Of a stretch of 64,000 nucleotides of DNA, positions 1 to 11,732 are shown piece by piece. The stretch is from positions 100,358,400-100,422,399 of the forward strand of contig CM043700.1 of the NCBI GenBank assembly GCA_023935145.1, given 5' to 3'. The notes under the pieces were generated by a model. That model did not search any database and was not told where the DNA came from. It was given only the letters and a program-made list of their open reading frames with translations. This DNA is from Bretschneidera sinensis. Its lineage: Eukaryota > Streptophyta > Magnoliopsida > Brassicales > Akaniaceae. How positions within the stretch are numbered: position 1 is the stretch's first letter; every line of letters starts with the position of its first letter. The translations under genes were made by a program, and so were the position numbers.

Positions 1-439
1 AGTGTTTGTGGTAGTGTGTAGGGTTATATTTGGGGTTGTGTTTAAGGTCGTGGGGCCAGGGATTGTGCTTAGGGTGGAAGTCGGGGATAATGAGTGATTC
101 TTTGATCATGTTAAAGAAGTTTGGTGAGGTTATATTATGGTAATTAGGCATGGGAGCTGAGCTGCCATTCAATTTTTCCATTAAAGGTGAGACCGGACTA
201 ATAGAAAACCTTTTCCTTAGCCTTCCACTAGAGGATCGACACCAAAATGAGGAAGGATTATCCCTGTCCTTAACCTATGACTCTTTTTTACAAAGAAGAA
301 AAGACATTTTTCGAGTTCTTTATGTTGTGAATATTTTTTTGCCATGATTTCTTATTCGTAGTATTACTTTAATTTTGTCAATGGGTTTCGATTTTGCATC
401 CAAAGATATACTGAATGAATTAAAGTCCATTTGCAGAGA
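1..439. other. Non-coding flank, no gene seen
   Basis: This stretch left of the first retrotransposon holds G/T-rich DNA at its very start and then AT-rich DNA. The only reading frame of note is 65 codons at 150-347. It resembles nothing I recognise, has no domain motif and runs into repeat-type DNA, so I do not call it a gene. The stretch may belong to an older transposable element whose other end lies outside the window. Confidence 0.5.
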
Positions 440-1232
440 AGTTCTCAATTAGCCTGATTAGGTGGAGATAGAAACGTAAATGAAAATTTTCTCTAATTAA
501 ATTACAATCAAATTTTATTGATTTTCTCCTGGTTAAGTGTGTTGGATTTGACATCAACAAGCTTTCCAAGGGGTTTGGACTTTGATGGAGATTTAGGCTA
601 AACCCAAGAAGCCTAAACGAAAAAATGAAGATTTCCTTTTACATGGATCATTCCACTAGATCCTTGGTCCATCAATCACTTTCACTTTTGATTTCTTATG
701 TTGAGGACTAATCAATATTAGTTTCTTCTGATTAGTTTCTCAATGATGTCAAACTACCTTAACTAAGAGAAAATTCTCTATTTTGAAACAAATTGGGCTC
801 AATATTTGGCTCACTTTATTAGGTTGTAATTTAATTAAAGGAGATTCCCTCCGATTAAGTTCCAAAGTTCCTTGGTTTGGGCCCCTTCAATCTTTCATGG
901 GTTTTCTCATAGTTAACTATTGTGGAATTGTCATCACTAGGTCTCCTAAGGGGTTTGGAACCTAGCAGTGATTAGAGCTAAATCCAAGAAGCTCAAATGA
1001 ATGATGAAAAGTGCCATTGACATAGATCTTTCTACTTCATCCTCGGGACTTCAGTCATATTCATTTTAGATTTATTGGGTTAAGGCCCAATCACCACTAG
1101 TTTATTTTGTGGGCTCCATAATGATGCCAAACTAACAAAACTTGACTAAGAGAAAATCCACTATTTTGGGCCAACCTAGGCCCAACAATGAGCTTAATTT
1201 ATTTGATTGTGATTTGATCAAAGGAAACACTA
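440..1232. repeat. Diverged tandem repeat, two copies of about 382 bp
   Basis: Three anchors recur at a constant offset of 380-383 bp. AAGGGGTTTGGA occurs near 568 and again near 948. The block ending in CTAAGAGAAAAT near 765 recurs near 1147. The block with GTAATTTAATTAAAGGA near 824 recurs as a diverged copy near 1206. Two copies are visible and many substitutions separate them. This could be a remnant of a satellite, or of the tandem 3' UTR of an older retrotransposon. No coding potential is evident. Confidence 0.6.
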
Positions 1233-1264
1233 AATTACCAAACATGTTAGCAAACATCTAAAGG

Positions 1265-1430
1265 TGGCAATTGAGTGGGTTGGGTCGAGTTCGGGTTCGG
1301 ATCGTTCCTGAATCGGGTCATTTTGGGCTTGGGTCATTCGAGTTACGGGTTCAAATCGTTTCAGGTTTGGATGATTTCGGGTCTCGGTTCATTTCAGTCT
1401 TGAGTCATTCGGGTTATGAGTTATATTGGG
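1265..1430. repeat. Low-complexity GGGTC/TTCGGG tract
   Basis: The tract is built of degenerate iterations of GGGTCATTCGGGTT-like words, for example GGGTCGAGTTCGGGTTCGG near 1281. An open frame crosses it at 1271-1477 only because the repeat happens to lack stops. It ends where the ATH-1 LTR starts. Such G/T-rich minisatellites are common in plant intergenic DNA. I see no gene. Confidence 0.55.
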
Positions 1431-1433
1431 TCT

Positions 1434-2756
1434 TGATGAGAGTCACAAAATGCATCTTAATAGTATTTATTTGTTAGCATTTGGGGTTGATTTAGGGCTG
1501 AATTACCCATTTATGCCTTAATAATTCTCAAGTGTCATTCTTGGTATATTGATTTATTTCGATGCATTTTCAGGTATTTTAGGTTTAAAAGAGATGGAAA
1601 AGCTAATGTTGCTTAAATCACAAAGATTCTATGTATGTCGAAGTGAAGGAATAGTTTCGGAAGGACAAAATGAAGAGAAACCCATTTTTAGGGTTCCATG
1701 CTGCGGCGAGGCATGGTTTGCGTCGCGGCCACCAGAACCATTAAGGAAGCTGGGATCAGCTAGTTGCACCGCGGCCACCAAAACCATTGAAAAGCAAGGA
1801 CCAAGGGTTGTGCCGCAGCGAGGCAAGGTTTGCGTCGCGGCGCAGGAGCGTTTCTATAGTCGTGCCATGGCTCCCCTTTTCTGTGCGGGCGTGATTTCCC
1901 TATTTCTGTTTCACAACCTTATTAGGGCATTAATAACATTTCTTGACCCTAAAATACCCTTGAACCTTCTGGGGTATTAATAGAACACTTAGAGTTTGTT
2001 GAAAAGGAGGCTGGGAATTAAGAGAGCTACCACATTCTTCTTCCTTAAGGTGATCAAGCATGAGCCTAATGTCTAACTAAACTCCAAGCAAGGCAAAATG
2101 ATGAATTCCTACGTGTAGTTGTTCTTATTTCTATCCTTGATTCAGTTGTATGGATTGATTGTTAAACATTGTTTATGATTTACTCTTTGATTAAGTAAGA
2201 AGGAGAGGATTTACTCTTAATCCGATGATTGCATCTTTCTCCTCCACATAAGTCTAGCCAAGCTTTTCTTATGTCAAAGTTGTTAGATGTGATTGATTTC
2301 GGTAGATTTATCTTATAAGTTTGTCTATTACTACGGTATTATTATTGAAATATATTGTCGCTTCTTGATAATTTATAAGATAGATCTTGTGTGTTTGAAT
2401 TGGAATTAAAAAGTAATTTGTAGCAATTACATTAGGGTGTTTATGTGCTTTGATTGAATATTTATCAATTGCTTGTTTGGGATGTGAAACTAGTAACTGA
2501 GATAAAATAATTGAGTCAAGATAGGAATAAGGCAACAAACTTAGGAAGGATTCCTGGAACCTTGTTATTTGTTTATTGAATTCTTCGTCATATTTTCACA
2601 ACTCTCTCATATAATTTCATTTGTAAAACTCATATTTTCTTATTTGAATTTTATCATTTTGTGTTAAGGTTTACACTTTCTCTTGTAGTTCGCTTTCCTC
2701 ATGGGATCGACACCTCAGCTATACACAATAATCGCGTGTTAGTTTGAGTGTAATCA
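1434..2756 (+). repeat. ATH-1 5' LTR
   Basis: It starts TGATGAGAGTCACAAAATGC and ends GTAATCA just before the primer site, 1323 bp in all. The start matches the LTRs at 12991 (TGGTGAGAGTTATAAAATGC) and 63629 (TGATGAGAGTCCTAAAATGC). The last 700 bp match the end of the 12991 LTR in order. Between about 1697 and 1850 there is a GC-rich block with repeated TGCGTCGCGGCC-like words, absent from the other two LTRs. Open frames at 1549-1980 (+) and 1629-1826 (-) lie inside this block and are not genes. Confidence 0.88.
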
Positions 2757-2761
2757 AATTT

Positions 2762-2779
2762 TTTCGCCGTTGCAGGGGA
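2762..2779 (+). other. ATH-1 primer-binding site (tRNA-Asp type)
   Basis: TTTCGCCGTTGCAGGGGA lies 5 bp after the LTR end. It matches 15 of 18 positions of TGGCGCCGTTGCCGGGGA, the complement of the plant tRNA-Asp 3' end used by Athila-type elements. The three mismatches fit an old copy. Confidence 0.8.
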
Positions 2780-2886
2780 AATGCGCTTAAGTACAAGGAA
2801 GATTGTCAACTTTGAGACAAGACGGTAATATTGTTCTTTGCTCTTTATTTTGATTTTATTCGTTTCCCCTCTAATTCCTTTGGTGT

Positions 2887-4464
2887 ATGCATAGACTGAG
2901 AGATGCACGAGGTAGATTCATTAAAAGACCCGAAATAGAGTTACCCTCTCCTTCCACGTCTGATAGTGAAAGCTCGTCTAGATCAAATCATAGTGCACAC
3001 CCAAACGAGAATTTAGAGAATTTTGTTAACATGGCCGATAATCACGATGAGAATGTTGCTAGGACACTTAAGGACTACTTGCACCCTAGCCGAACGGCCA
3101 CACCATCTTGTATCATTTTCCCCCCTAATGTTCAACAACCTGAGTTTAAGCCGGGCATGATCCAATTGCTACCAACCTTCCATGGGTTTGAGAATGAAAG
3201 CCTCTATGTCCATATTAGGGAATTTGAGGAAGTAGTAGCAACCTTTCAAAGTAAGGCTGATATGGTAGACACCATCAAACTTAGGTTTTTCCCTTTTTCA
3301 CTTAAGGAAAAGGCCAAGGTTTGGCTATACTCATTAAGGCCTAGGTCTATAGGTAGTTGGGATGAGATGACCCAAGCCTTTTTCCAAAAGCATTTCCCAA
3401 CCCATAAGACCAATAACCTCAAGAGATAAATCTCAAACTTTGCACAAAAGGAGAGTGAAACCTTATATCAAGTTTGAGAACGTTTCAAAGACCTTTTGAA
3501 TTCTTGTCAATACCACAGGTATGAGAGTTGGCAGGTAGTTAGCTATTTCTATGATAGACTTCTAAGTAGGGAAAGGCAATTCATAGAAATGATGTGTAAT
3601 GGAGATTTTCTTTAGAAAGATCTCGACCAAGCTATAGATTTTCTAGATGATCTATCGGAAAAAGCCCACACTTGGACGGGATCGAATGCCATGGAAAGTA
3701 CTAAGAGAAATCAAATCGCTTGAATTTATCAATTTAATGAAGAAGATAGCTTTAAAGCCCGTTTAGAGGTCCTAATTAAGGAAATTGAAGTTTTAAAAAC
3801 CAAGGATGCTAGAGCCCCCAAACCGGTTGCTAGGGTAGAGTCCCACGAACCTTGTTTTATGTGTAATGGGGTAGATCATGTACCGAGGGATTGTCCAACC
3901 TATTTTGAGATGAAGGGAGAGTGTAATGCTTTAGGTATACCCTTTAGGAAAATATACTCACCTTACTCTAACACCTTCAATCCCGGTTAGAAGAATCACC
4001 ATAATTTTAGTTGGAGATCCGATACACAACCTTCTACCTACTATAGTACCCAATGGAGACCGGAAACAACTTCATCTAATGCACCACAACAATCCTTACC
4101 TTTGGAAGATGTTTTTAAGTCATTTATGCAGGTACATGCCAAGAGTGTGGAAGAGTAAAGCAAGATAAATCAACGGTTGCTAGAGGAGCAACAAGGGATC
4201 AAAGAGGAACAAAAGGTGATAAAGAGCCAACTCACCAAGTTGACTAGTTTTTTTATGGTTGAAGAGCAAGGTCGTTTTCCTTCGCAGCCACAACCTAATC
4301 CAAGTGGACAACATATGGAACAAACCTCCAATCTTGACAATCAAACTGTTAAAGAGGTTAATGCCATGATTACTTGCAGCGGTAAGGAAATTGATGGACC
4401 CACTCTACCATCAAACTTGATTCCTAACACCAAGAGCAACAAGGATGAAGCCCCCAAGGAATGA
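2887..4464 (+). pseudogene. gag: ATH-1 gag, broken by stops
   Basis: This encodes the capsid/nucleocapsid polyprotein of a Ty3/gypsy element, which packages element RNA in cytoplasmic particles. The ATG at 2887 follows a short leader and gives a basic start (MHRLRDARGRF). The core at residues 80-180 contains GMIQLLPTFHGFENE and WLYSLRPRSIGSW, as in ATH-2. A CCHC zinc knuckle, C-x2-C-x4-H-x4-C, lies at 3853-3894 (CFMCNGVDHVPRDC). In-frame stops fall at about 3427, 3475, 3613, 3720, 3988 and 4156. The frame stays constant across them and runs on into protease, so gag and pol were originally one frame. Confidence 0.88.
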
Positions 4465-4488
4465 GATGCCCATAGTGATTCTTTACCG

Positions 4489-5390
4489 GTGCCTTTCCCT
4501 CAAGCACTCCTTAAACCTAATGAGAGAAATTCAGCATTAAAAGGTGAGATTCTTGAACAACTTCAGCAAGTTAAAATTAACCTTCCTCTTCTTCATGTCA
4601 TAAAACAGGTTCCCAACTATGATAAAGTCATTAAGGATCAATGCACACTCAAGAGGAGGCAAAATGTGAAGAAGATGACATTCTTAATGGAGCACGCAAG
4701 TGCAGTAATTGATAGCAAGACACCACCCAAGCATAAAGATCCGAGCTATCCTACGGTGACTTGCCAAATTGGAAACAAAGCTTGTGGCTAAGCATTGCTA
4801 GATTTGGGGGCTAATGTGAACCTCATGCCATACTCCATTTACTTGTAACTCAGCCTAGGTGAGATCAAACCCACTTCCGTGGTACTCCAACTAGCCGATC
4901 GATCGGTAAGAAAACCAAGAGGTATTGTGGAAGATGTTTTATTGCAAATTGACAAATTCTATTATCCCGTTAACTTTTTGGTGTTAGATATCATTTCTAT
5001 TATGAATACGAAGTCAAAAATTCCTTCAATACTTGGAAGACCATTCCTTGCCACCGCCAATGCCCTCATTAATTGTAGGAATGGACTAATGACATTATCA
5101 TTTGGAAATATGACTCTAGAGGTGAATGTTTTTCGAGTCTCAAGGCAGCCACATGAAGAGGATGAGTGTTTCGGCACTTATATGATCGATGGACTTATTT
5201 TGGAGGATGAGTACACTAAAGATAATTCTAACTCTTTAGAATTCCTTCTTAATAATTTTGATTTTGATGATTCTTCCATTTATCCCCATGCCGTTAATGT
5301 TGTTGATGTTTTTGATAAGTTGCAGGGATTTATTAAGAAATCATGGCAACCATGCTTTGAGGAGTTGCCTAAAGAAAGGGAGGCACCCAA
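4489..5390 (+). pseudogene. pol: ATH-1 aspartic protease region
   Basis: This is the retroviral-type aspartic protease that would cut the Gag-Pol polyprotein. The active-site motif appears as LLDLGANVNLMP at about 4795-4830, the D-L-G-A variant usual in Athila/Tat rather than D-S-G-A. It is followed by LQLADRSVRKPRG and ILGRPFLATA, the flap and C-terminal signatures of the family. Stops interrupt it just before the active site and near 4847, where TAA stands at a position that is Gln in ATH-3. It keeps the frame of gag and continues into RT. Confidence 0.82.
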
Positions 5391-6965
5391 ACCCTCTTCC
5401 GAGGAGACATTAACACTTAATTTAGCTATGCTGCCCAAAGGACTAAAACATGTTTTTTTAGGCCCAGGTGGTACCTTTCTAGTTATTATTTCCTCCGAAC
5501 TTAGTGATGTGCGATGCGATAAATTGTTGAATTTGTTAAGAGAGCATAAGTCTGCATCAGGTTGGACTATGGTCGACATAAAAGGTATTAGCCCCTTAAT
5601 TTGTTCCCATAGGATTTATATAGAAGAAGGAGGTAACCCTCGTAGATACCTACAAAGAAAGCTAAATCCAACTATGAAAGAGGTAGTTAAGAAAGAAATC
5701 TTAAAACTGTTAGATGCGAGAATTATATATCCAATATCCGATAATAAGTGGGTTAGTCCAACCTAAGTAGTTCCTAAGAAAGTCGGGGTGACCTTGGTAG
5801 AAAATGAAGAGAGGGTGTTAGTACCAACTAAGGTAGTGACCAGGTGGCGTATGTGCATTGATTATAGGAAACTTAATTCAGCTACTTGGAAAGACCATTT
5901 TCCCTTTCCATTCATAGATCAAATTTTAGAATGGGTGGTTGGTCATCCTTTCTATTGTTTTTTATATGGGTATTTGGGATACTACGAAATAGGAATTGCT
6001 TGAGAGGATCAAGAGAATACCACCTTTACTTGTCCTTTTAGTACTTTTGCTTTTCGTAGAATGCCCTTTAGTTTGTGTAATGCACCGGTTACTTTTCAAA
6101 GATGCATGATGAGTATTTTTAGTGACATGGTTGAAAAATGTGTGGATGTGTTTATGGATGATTTAACCGTGTTTGGAACTTCTCTTGATTCATGTTTATC
6201 TAATTTGAAAAATGTTTTGTGTAGGTGTGAAGAGAAGGGGCTTGTGCTTAATTGGGAGAAGTGCCATTTTATGGTGTCTTTCGGAATAGTTTTGGGCCAT
6301 ATAGTGTCCGAAAAGGGGATAGAAATGGAAAAATCAAAAATTGAATTAATCTCTAAACTACCCACTCCTAAGAATATTAAAGATGATAGGTCTCTCTTAA
6401 GGCATGCCGGGTTTTATAGAAGGTTTATTCAAAATTTTAGTGTTATCTCTAGACCCTTATGTAACCTTTTGATGAAGGATACTGAGTTTAAGGGAGCTCT
6501 GAATGTGAGCTAGCCTTTAGGACACTTGTCTTTAAGCTTACAACTGCCCCTATTATGCAATCACCGGATTTTACCTTGCCTTTTGAGATTATGTGTGATG
6601 ATAGTGATTATGCTGTAGGGGCTGTTTTAGGACAAAGAAGGGAAGGAAAACCATTTGTTGTTTATTATGCTAGTAGAACCTTGAATCATTCTCAAATGAT
6701 GTACACCACAACCAAGAAAGAATTACTAGCAGTAGTATTTGCGTTTGATAAATTTCGCTCTTACTTAATTGGTTCACCTATAACTATATTCACAGATCAC
6801 TCTGTCCTTAAATTTCTTTTCTCAAAAATGGATGCTAAGGCCCGTTTGATACGTTGGATTTTTCTTTTGCAAGAATTTGACTTTACCATCAAAGACAAGA
6901 AGGGGGTAGAAAATGTTATAGTGGACCATCTATCTCGCTTGGAATTTAAGAATGATACTGACATT
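5391..6965 (+). pseudogene. pol: ATH-1 reverse transcriptase and RNase H
   Basis: RT copies element RNA into DNA, and RNase H removes the RNA strand. RT motifs in order are the MCIDYRKLNSAT block (5850s), the first catalytic block as FLYGYLGY with Tyr instead of the usual Asp at 5965-5967, FSLCNAPVTFQRCMM, and the second catalytic block VFMDDLTVFG near 6150, intact. RNase H follows at 6555-6960 with [36 protein letters not shown] and VDHLSRL, so its four acidic positions are present. A 1-nt deletion near 6492 shifts the frame between RT and RNase H. Stops fall near 5764 and 6001. Loss of the first RT Asp alone should abolish activity. Confidence 0.9.
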
Positions 6966-8324
6966 TTGCCCATTTGGGAAGCCTTTCCGGATGAAAATTT
7001 ATTTTCTGTCCTTGGTCACACACCATGGTATGCCGACATTGCAAACTACTTGGTTTCCCGTCAAGTTCCATCTACATGGAGTGCACAAGATAAGCGTAAG
7101 TTTTTGGCTGAGGTAAAGAATTTTTATTGGAATGATCCTTATCTTTTTAAATATTGCCCCGATCAAATAATAAGAAGATGCATTTTGGATATGGAAGTTG
7201 ATAGTGTGTTAACTTTTTGTAATACCTATGCTTGTGGTGGCCACTTTTCTATTAAAAACATAGCTGCAAAAATTTTGCAATGCGGTTTTTATTGGCCTAC
7301 TTTATTTAAGGATGCTAATGAGTTTTGTTGATCATGTGAAAGATGTCAAAAGTTAGGTTCATTATCCCACCGTCATATGATGCCTCTCAACCAGATCTTA
7401 GAGGTGGAAATCTTTGATTGTTGGGGGATCGATTTTATGGGACCATTCCTACCTTCTTTCGAGTATCTTTACATTTTGCTTGCCATTGATTATGTTTCTA
7501 AATGGGTTGAAGCAATACCTTGCCGCACTAATGATAATACAATTATTGTTAAATTTCTTAAAGATCATATTTTATCTAGGTACGGTACTCCACGTGTTAT
7601 AATTAGTGATCAATGGTCACATTTTTGTAATCATTCTTTTGAGACTTTGATGCGCAGGTATGGAGTCACCCATAAGGTTTCTACAGCTTATCATCCACAA
7701 ACCAATGGCCAAGTAGAACTAGCAAATAGGGATATTAAGCGAATACTTGAAAAAACGGTAAATCCCAATCGAAAATATTGGTCTTTGCGCCTATCGGATG
7801 CACTTTGGGCATACCGGGTAGCACACAAGACGGTTCTTGGAGCATCTCCTTATTGGTTGGTATTCAGCAAAGCATGTCACTTACCGGTAGAACTTGAGCA
7901 CAGACCCTATTGAGCTATTCGAAATTTTAACTATGACTTGAAGATGTCCGATGATGAGAGGAAAATGCAACTTTGTGAACTTGTGGAGTTGAGAGATGAT
8001 GCATATGATAATGCTAAGGACTTAAAGTCAAGAATGAAAGCAGTGCATGATCAGAAAATACTCCGAAAATTTTTTGAACAAGGTAATAGAGTTTTTCTTT
8101 ATGACTCGCGGTTACACTTCCATCGGGAAAAATTGCGATCACGATGGAAGGGACTTTATGTTGTGAAGAGTGTTTTTCCCAATGGAGTAATAGAGGTTGA
8201 AGATCCTTCCGACGATCGTGCATTTCGAGTTAATGGCCAAAGGTTGAAGCTCTACTTGGAATATGAACTTGTTAAAGATAGGCCTGAAGAGATCTCTTTG
8301 GTGGCCCCGGTTTATACTTCTTAA
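6966..8324 (+). pseudogene. pol: ATH-1 integrase
   Basis: Integrase joins the cDNA to the host chromosome. The zinc-binding N-terminus is visible as GGHFSIKNIAAKIL and, after a stop at 7329, SCERCQKLG. The catalytic core keeps the DDE set: Asp in WGIDFMGPF (about 7420), Asp in [10 protein letters not shown] (about 7605) and Glu in [12 protein letters not shown] (about 7715). The C-terminal domain at 7938-8324 ends FRVNGQRLKLYLE and there is no chromodomain, as expected for Athila/Tat. A second stop lies near 7911. The frame is otherwise open. Confidence 0.88.
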
Positions 8325-9076
8325 TCGGGTATTTTCATTACATTGTACATTAGTTTTAATTTTGTTGAGTCTTTGTTAATTTTAGAATTTTTTGTTTTTA
8401 GTTAATTCTGTTTTAATTTTAATTTAATTTTTTATTTTAATTTAATTTAATTTTTAGTTTAAAGTTTATTTTATTAATTTTAGTTTATATTTTTATGCCT
8501 TTTATTTATTACTTTTCAACACAAACAAGAAGGCCCAGTGTGTGCCGCAGCCCAAGGTTCTCAGGCCTTACCCACCCGAAACTTCACGAATTCAAGTTCA
8601 TCAAGCGCGTCGCAGTATGGGTAAGTGCACGTCGCGGCACACTTTGCAATAAAATTGGGGATTAGGTTTTCGTGCGGCGGCACGGGTAAGTGTGCGCCGT
8701 GGCGCGAGGTCGCAATCAGGTTTTTAAAAACTTGTTTTTCCCTCTTTGTTCTTCATTCTTTTTGAAAGAAAACAACAGCTCTTCTACTCTCTCTCAACTT
8801 CTCTCCAAATCCATCCTTATCCATCTTTTTTTTTTCTCATTCTTTCTTGATTCTAACACATTCCTTGAGGAATTTTTCACTTAGATTGAATATTTTGCTG
8901 CAAATTTGTCCACAAAGCTTCGGGTTCAAGAGGATTTCGAGTTTGTGAGTATTCTCTCCAATTTTGGGCCGATTATTTATCAAGTAAGGTCGATTTCCTT
9001 CTCTTTGTTGTGGATTTGTGATATTTGAGTAGTTGCATTTGAATTAGTTCTCTTGTCTTAGAACAATTTGATTCAA
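8325..9076 (+). other. ATH-1 spacer between pol and 3' ORF, with GC-rich motif cluster
   Basis: The spacer opens with T-rich, TTTTAATTT-iterated DNA (8340-8510). A GC-rich block at 8536-8716 follows with GTGTGCCGCAGC, GCGCGTCGCAG, GTGCACGTCGCGGCAC and GTGTGCGCCGTGGCGCG words. These are the same class of word as in this element's LTR. A T/C-rich stretch then leads to the 3' ORF, perhaps as the leader of a spliced or internal transcript. A 64-codon frame at 8690-8884 has no support as a gene. Confidence 0.6.
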
Positions 9077-10189
9077 ATGGCCCCTAAAACTAAGAGACAA
9101 AGGGGGAAACAGCCTCAAGAGTTTGATGATACTATATTTGTCAGTTTTAATGCTAGTGAGAGGTATGTTAGTTTAATGCATGCTAGGAAACCCATTCCTG
9201 AAAGAGATTTCATTATCACAGAGAGGGGAAACCCAACTTTGTTTAAGATGATTGCTGATAGGAATTGGGGTGAATTTGGGGGACAACCACCTAATTCCAT
9301 TATTAATGTGGTTAGAGAATTTTATGCTAATGCGGAAGAGCATAGGAATGGAAAAGTGATGGTTAGAAGAAAAACAATTTCCTTTGATAGTGCATCTATT
9401 AACAGATTTTATGGGCTACTCGACATTGAGAATAGCGAATATATTGCTTATTTGTCTAATATTGACTATGATGAGGTTTGTAATACACTCTGTATTTCGG
9501 GCACGACTTGGAAGATGTCGAGTGGTAAGCCTAAGACCTTTCCAGGTACTTCTTTGACTGTGAATACTCGGGCTTGGCAATACTATGTGTGTCAGAAGAT
9601 GATGTCTGCTACGTATTATAGCGATGTTACTATTGAGAGGGCTGTTCTTATTTATGCTATTTTGACGGGTATGACTATTGATGTGGGCCGAATTATGTTT
9701 AATTCTATCATCCATATTTTGAGACAAAAGCTTGGTCTATACTTCACTTCCTTGATTACCCAGTTATGCATCCGAGCCGGCATCCAGTACAGTAGTGATG
9801 AGGAAGCACAACACCCCAAGAAGCCTATTGATGACGGAATGCTCAATATGATTAAGGCAACGAGATTGCAAGCTCCGGAAAAGGGAGCAGCGGCTGCTGC
9901 CCCACCTCCACCTCCTAGGTCTTTGACTGTTGCATAGCAACTTGAGCGTTTAGTGATTTGATTTGATGAGCATCAGCAATTCTTATAGGATAGGTTTGAT
10001 CGTCAGGATCGATTCTTAGCCAGGCAAGCAGACTATCACGCGGCGATTTACTCTTCTTTTGGTTAGATGTACCAATGCCTTGCTTCCACTGCCAGTTGTG
10101 ATATGGATCACGTTCCCACCTTGCCACCCTATCTGGGTTCATCCTTTGATCCACCTCCAGAGGAGGAGGTTGATGACATGGCAGGTTAA
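9077..10189 (+). pseudogene. ATH-1 extra 3' ORF (Athila env-position ORF, 'putative plant transposon protein' type)
   Basis: Athila-type elements carry an additional ORF between pol and the 3' LTR, sometimes called env-like. I start it at the ATG at 9077 (MAPKTKRQRGKQ, a basic, nuclear-signal-like start) because the frame upstream opens only at a TTG. The region VVREFYANAEEHRNGKVMVR, then SFDSASINRFYGL, matches the plant-specific domain often named putative plant transposon protein. The frame is clean to 9935. Past a TAG there, it continues through three more stops to a TAA at 10187-10189, ending PPEEEVDDMAG. I see no convincing signal peptide or transmembrane helix, so an envelope role is unproven. 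Confidence 0.78.
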
Positions 10190-10634
10190 TTTTTGGGTTG
10201 TCTCTTGTTTGTTTCTTTTTTTAATTTATGTTCGGATGACTGTATTAACATTTATACCGTACTCTTTTGCGATATCTTTATTTTTCATGCTTCATTTTTC
10301 ATTTTTAGTTATTTATTTAGTTTTGATGTGCTAACCTAACATTCAGTGGGAATCTTAATGTTACATCGTAGTTTCCTTCTTTTTGTTTGTTTTGTTAAAT
10401 GTTAGATATCAAAATTTCAAAAAGAGGAACAGTATGGAGTTCGAATGGTCGTGCACAATTTTCGGCTTCCTTGTACTTTTGGTTCATAAGGGAGTTTCCT
10501 TTACTTTTTCTTTCACATTGAGGACAATGCAAATCTTAGGTTGGGGGTGGAGGAAACACATTTCTTATTCCATACCATTGAATTGTTTGGTGTCACTTTC
10601 CCTTTTTCGTTTTAATTCGTTTCTTAGGATAAAT

Positions 10635-10680
<46 letters not shown>

Positions 10681-11732
10681 TGTTTGTTCTTAGTATGATT
10701 TGTGTTAGCTTTGGAGTTAATTTACATGTCAATGATATTAGTTTAATTGAGATAGCATATAGAGTTTAGAAGAAGTTAAATCTTGTTTCGGTTTGAGAAT
10801 AATTTTAAGTGTCGATCTTCATTTGGTTTGAGACTTTGGTTTGCGGTAAGATTGCATGATTAGTCTAATACATTTAGAGAAGTTTTATGTCGAATGTTTT
10901 GTGAATACTTTTGTGGTCTCGACAAGCTCTAGAGCTTATTTGATAATCAGTTGAAGTGAAATCCTAGAATGCACACTACTTAGGATATGATGTAGGCCAT
11001 CTTTGGACCGTTTGAGGCCTTCAACCTTACCCTTGTTATATTTATTGCTAGTTACCTATTTGAGCATTTTTCTTGAAAAATAAAATTGAGCCTTATTTCT
11101 TTCGATAGCCCATTTACTTACCTTTATGAGCCTAAAAATATTTTATCCTTACCTTTCTTTTAAGAGAACTCAGTTTATTCATATTTGTTGAGAAGCACTT
11201 AAGAGGAGTAAGGATAGAAATATGGAAAAAATATTACTACCATAACCCAAGTACATTAAAGGAGATAGGTTGGGGGTTGTGGAAAAGAGTAAAAAATGAA
11301 AACGGAGGTGATGGTTATGTGCTAGAAAAAAAAGAAAAAAAGAAAAGAAAAGTGAATTATGGCAAAGAAAGAAGAAAAAAAAAAGAGGTGAATTATTAAG
11401 AGAAATGCTCAAAAAATGGTTGAATGAGTTGGGTGTTGAAGTAAGGTTATTTAATGCTTAAAAAGGTTGTGTTTAAAATTAAGAGACTGAGTTCTTTTAC
11501 TTGTTTAATCCTTCCCGTTCTTTCTTAACCTTTACCTTAGCCTGACATTACAAGCCTATTAAAGACCTATTGATCCGATGTAGTGTGATTTTTCTACATT
11601 AGTGGAGAGTGATTTTAAAAGTGAGCCTATGGAGTTTGATTTAGGATTGATGTCACGTAATTTAATACATCGTTAGAGGCCAAGACTTTTATTCATGAAT
11701 GTTGTGCATAAAATCATCCCGGTGTTTGGATT
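10190..11732 (+). other. ATH-1 3' UTR, truncated
   Basis: This is long non-coding DNA downstream of the 3' ORF. It includes a motif pair at 10515-10550 (ATTGAGGACAATG followed by TTGGGGGTGGAGGAAA), a TA microsatellite at about 10637-10678, and A/G-rich tracts at 11320-11390. A 128-codon frame at 10383-10769 runs through the TA repeat (IYIYIY) and is not a gene. The UTR breaks at 11732 against a copia LTR. Confidence 0.7.
10637..10678. repeat. TA dinucleotide microsatellite
   Basis: About 20 uninterrupted AT units sit inside the ATH-1 3' UTR. Such tracts are probably polymorphic in length and prone to assembly error. Confidence 0.9.

Larger units (their letters stand above)
1434..11732 (+). 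mobile_element. ATH-1: Athila-like Ty3/gypsy element, lacks 3' LTR
   Basis: The order is 5' LTR, tRNA-Asp-type primer site, gag, protease, reverse transcriptase, RNase H, integrase, spacer, an extra 3' ORF, then a 3' UTR. That order and the RT sequence place it in the Athila/Tat branch of Ty3/gypsy without a chromodomain. The element stops abruptly at 11732, where a copia LTR begins, so its own 3' LTR is gone. The coding region is one long frame from 2887 to about 6490, then a single 1-nt deletion, then one frame to 8324, with many in-frame stops. It cannot be autonomous. Confidence 0.9.

Noticed and set aside
1549..1980. 143-codon open frame
   Set aside because: It lies wholly inside the ATH-1 LTR and crosses the GC-rich word cluster. 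It has no domain motif.
2887..8324. Endogenous pararetrovirus
   Set aside because: Reverse transcriptase is followed by RNase H and a full integrase, and LTR plus primer site are present. This is a Ty3/gypsy retrotransposon.
9077..10189. Functional envelope gene
   Set aside because: Position fits, but I see no signal peptide or clear transmembrane helix, and four stops interrupt the end. I keep the neutral name extra 3' ORF.
10383..10769. 128-codon open frame with hydrophobic stretches
   Set aside because: It runs through a TA microsatellite in the ATH-1 3' UTR, which makes the apparent membrane-like composition an artefact.
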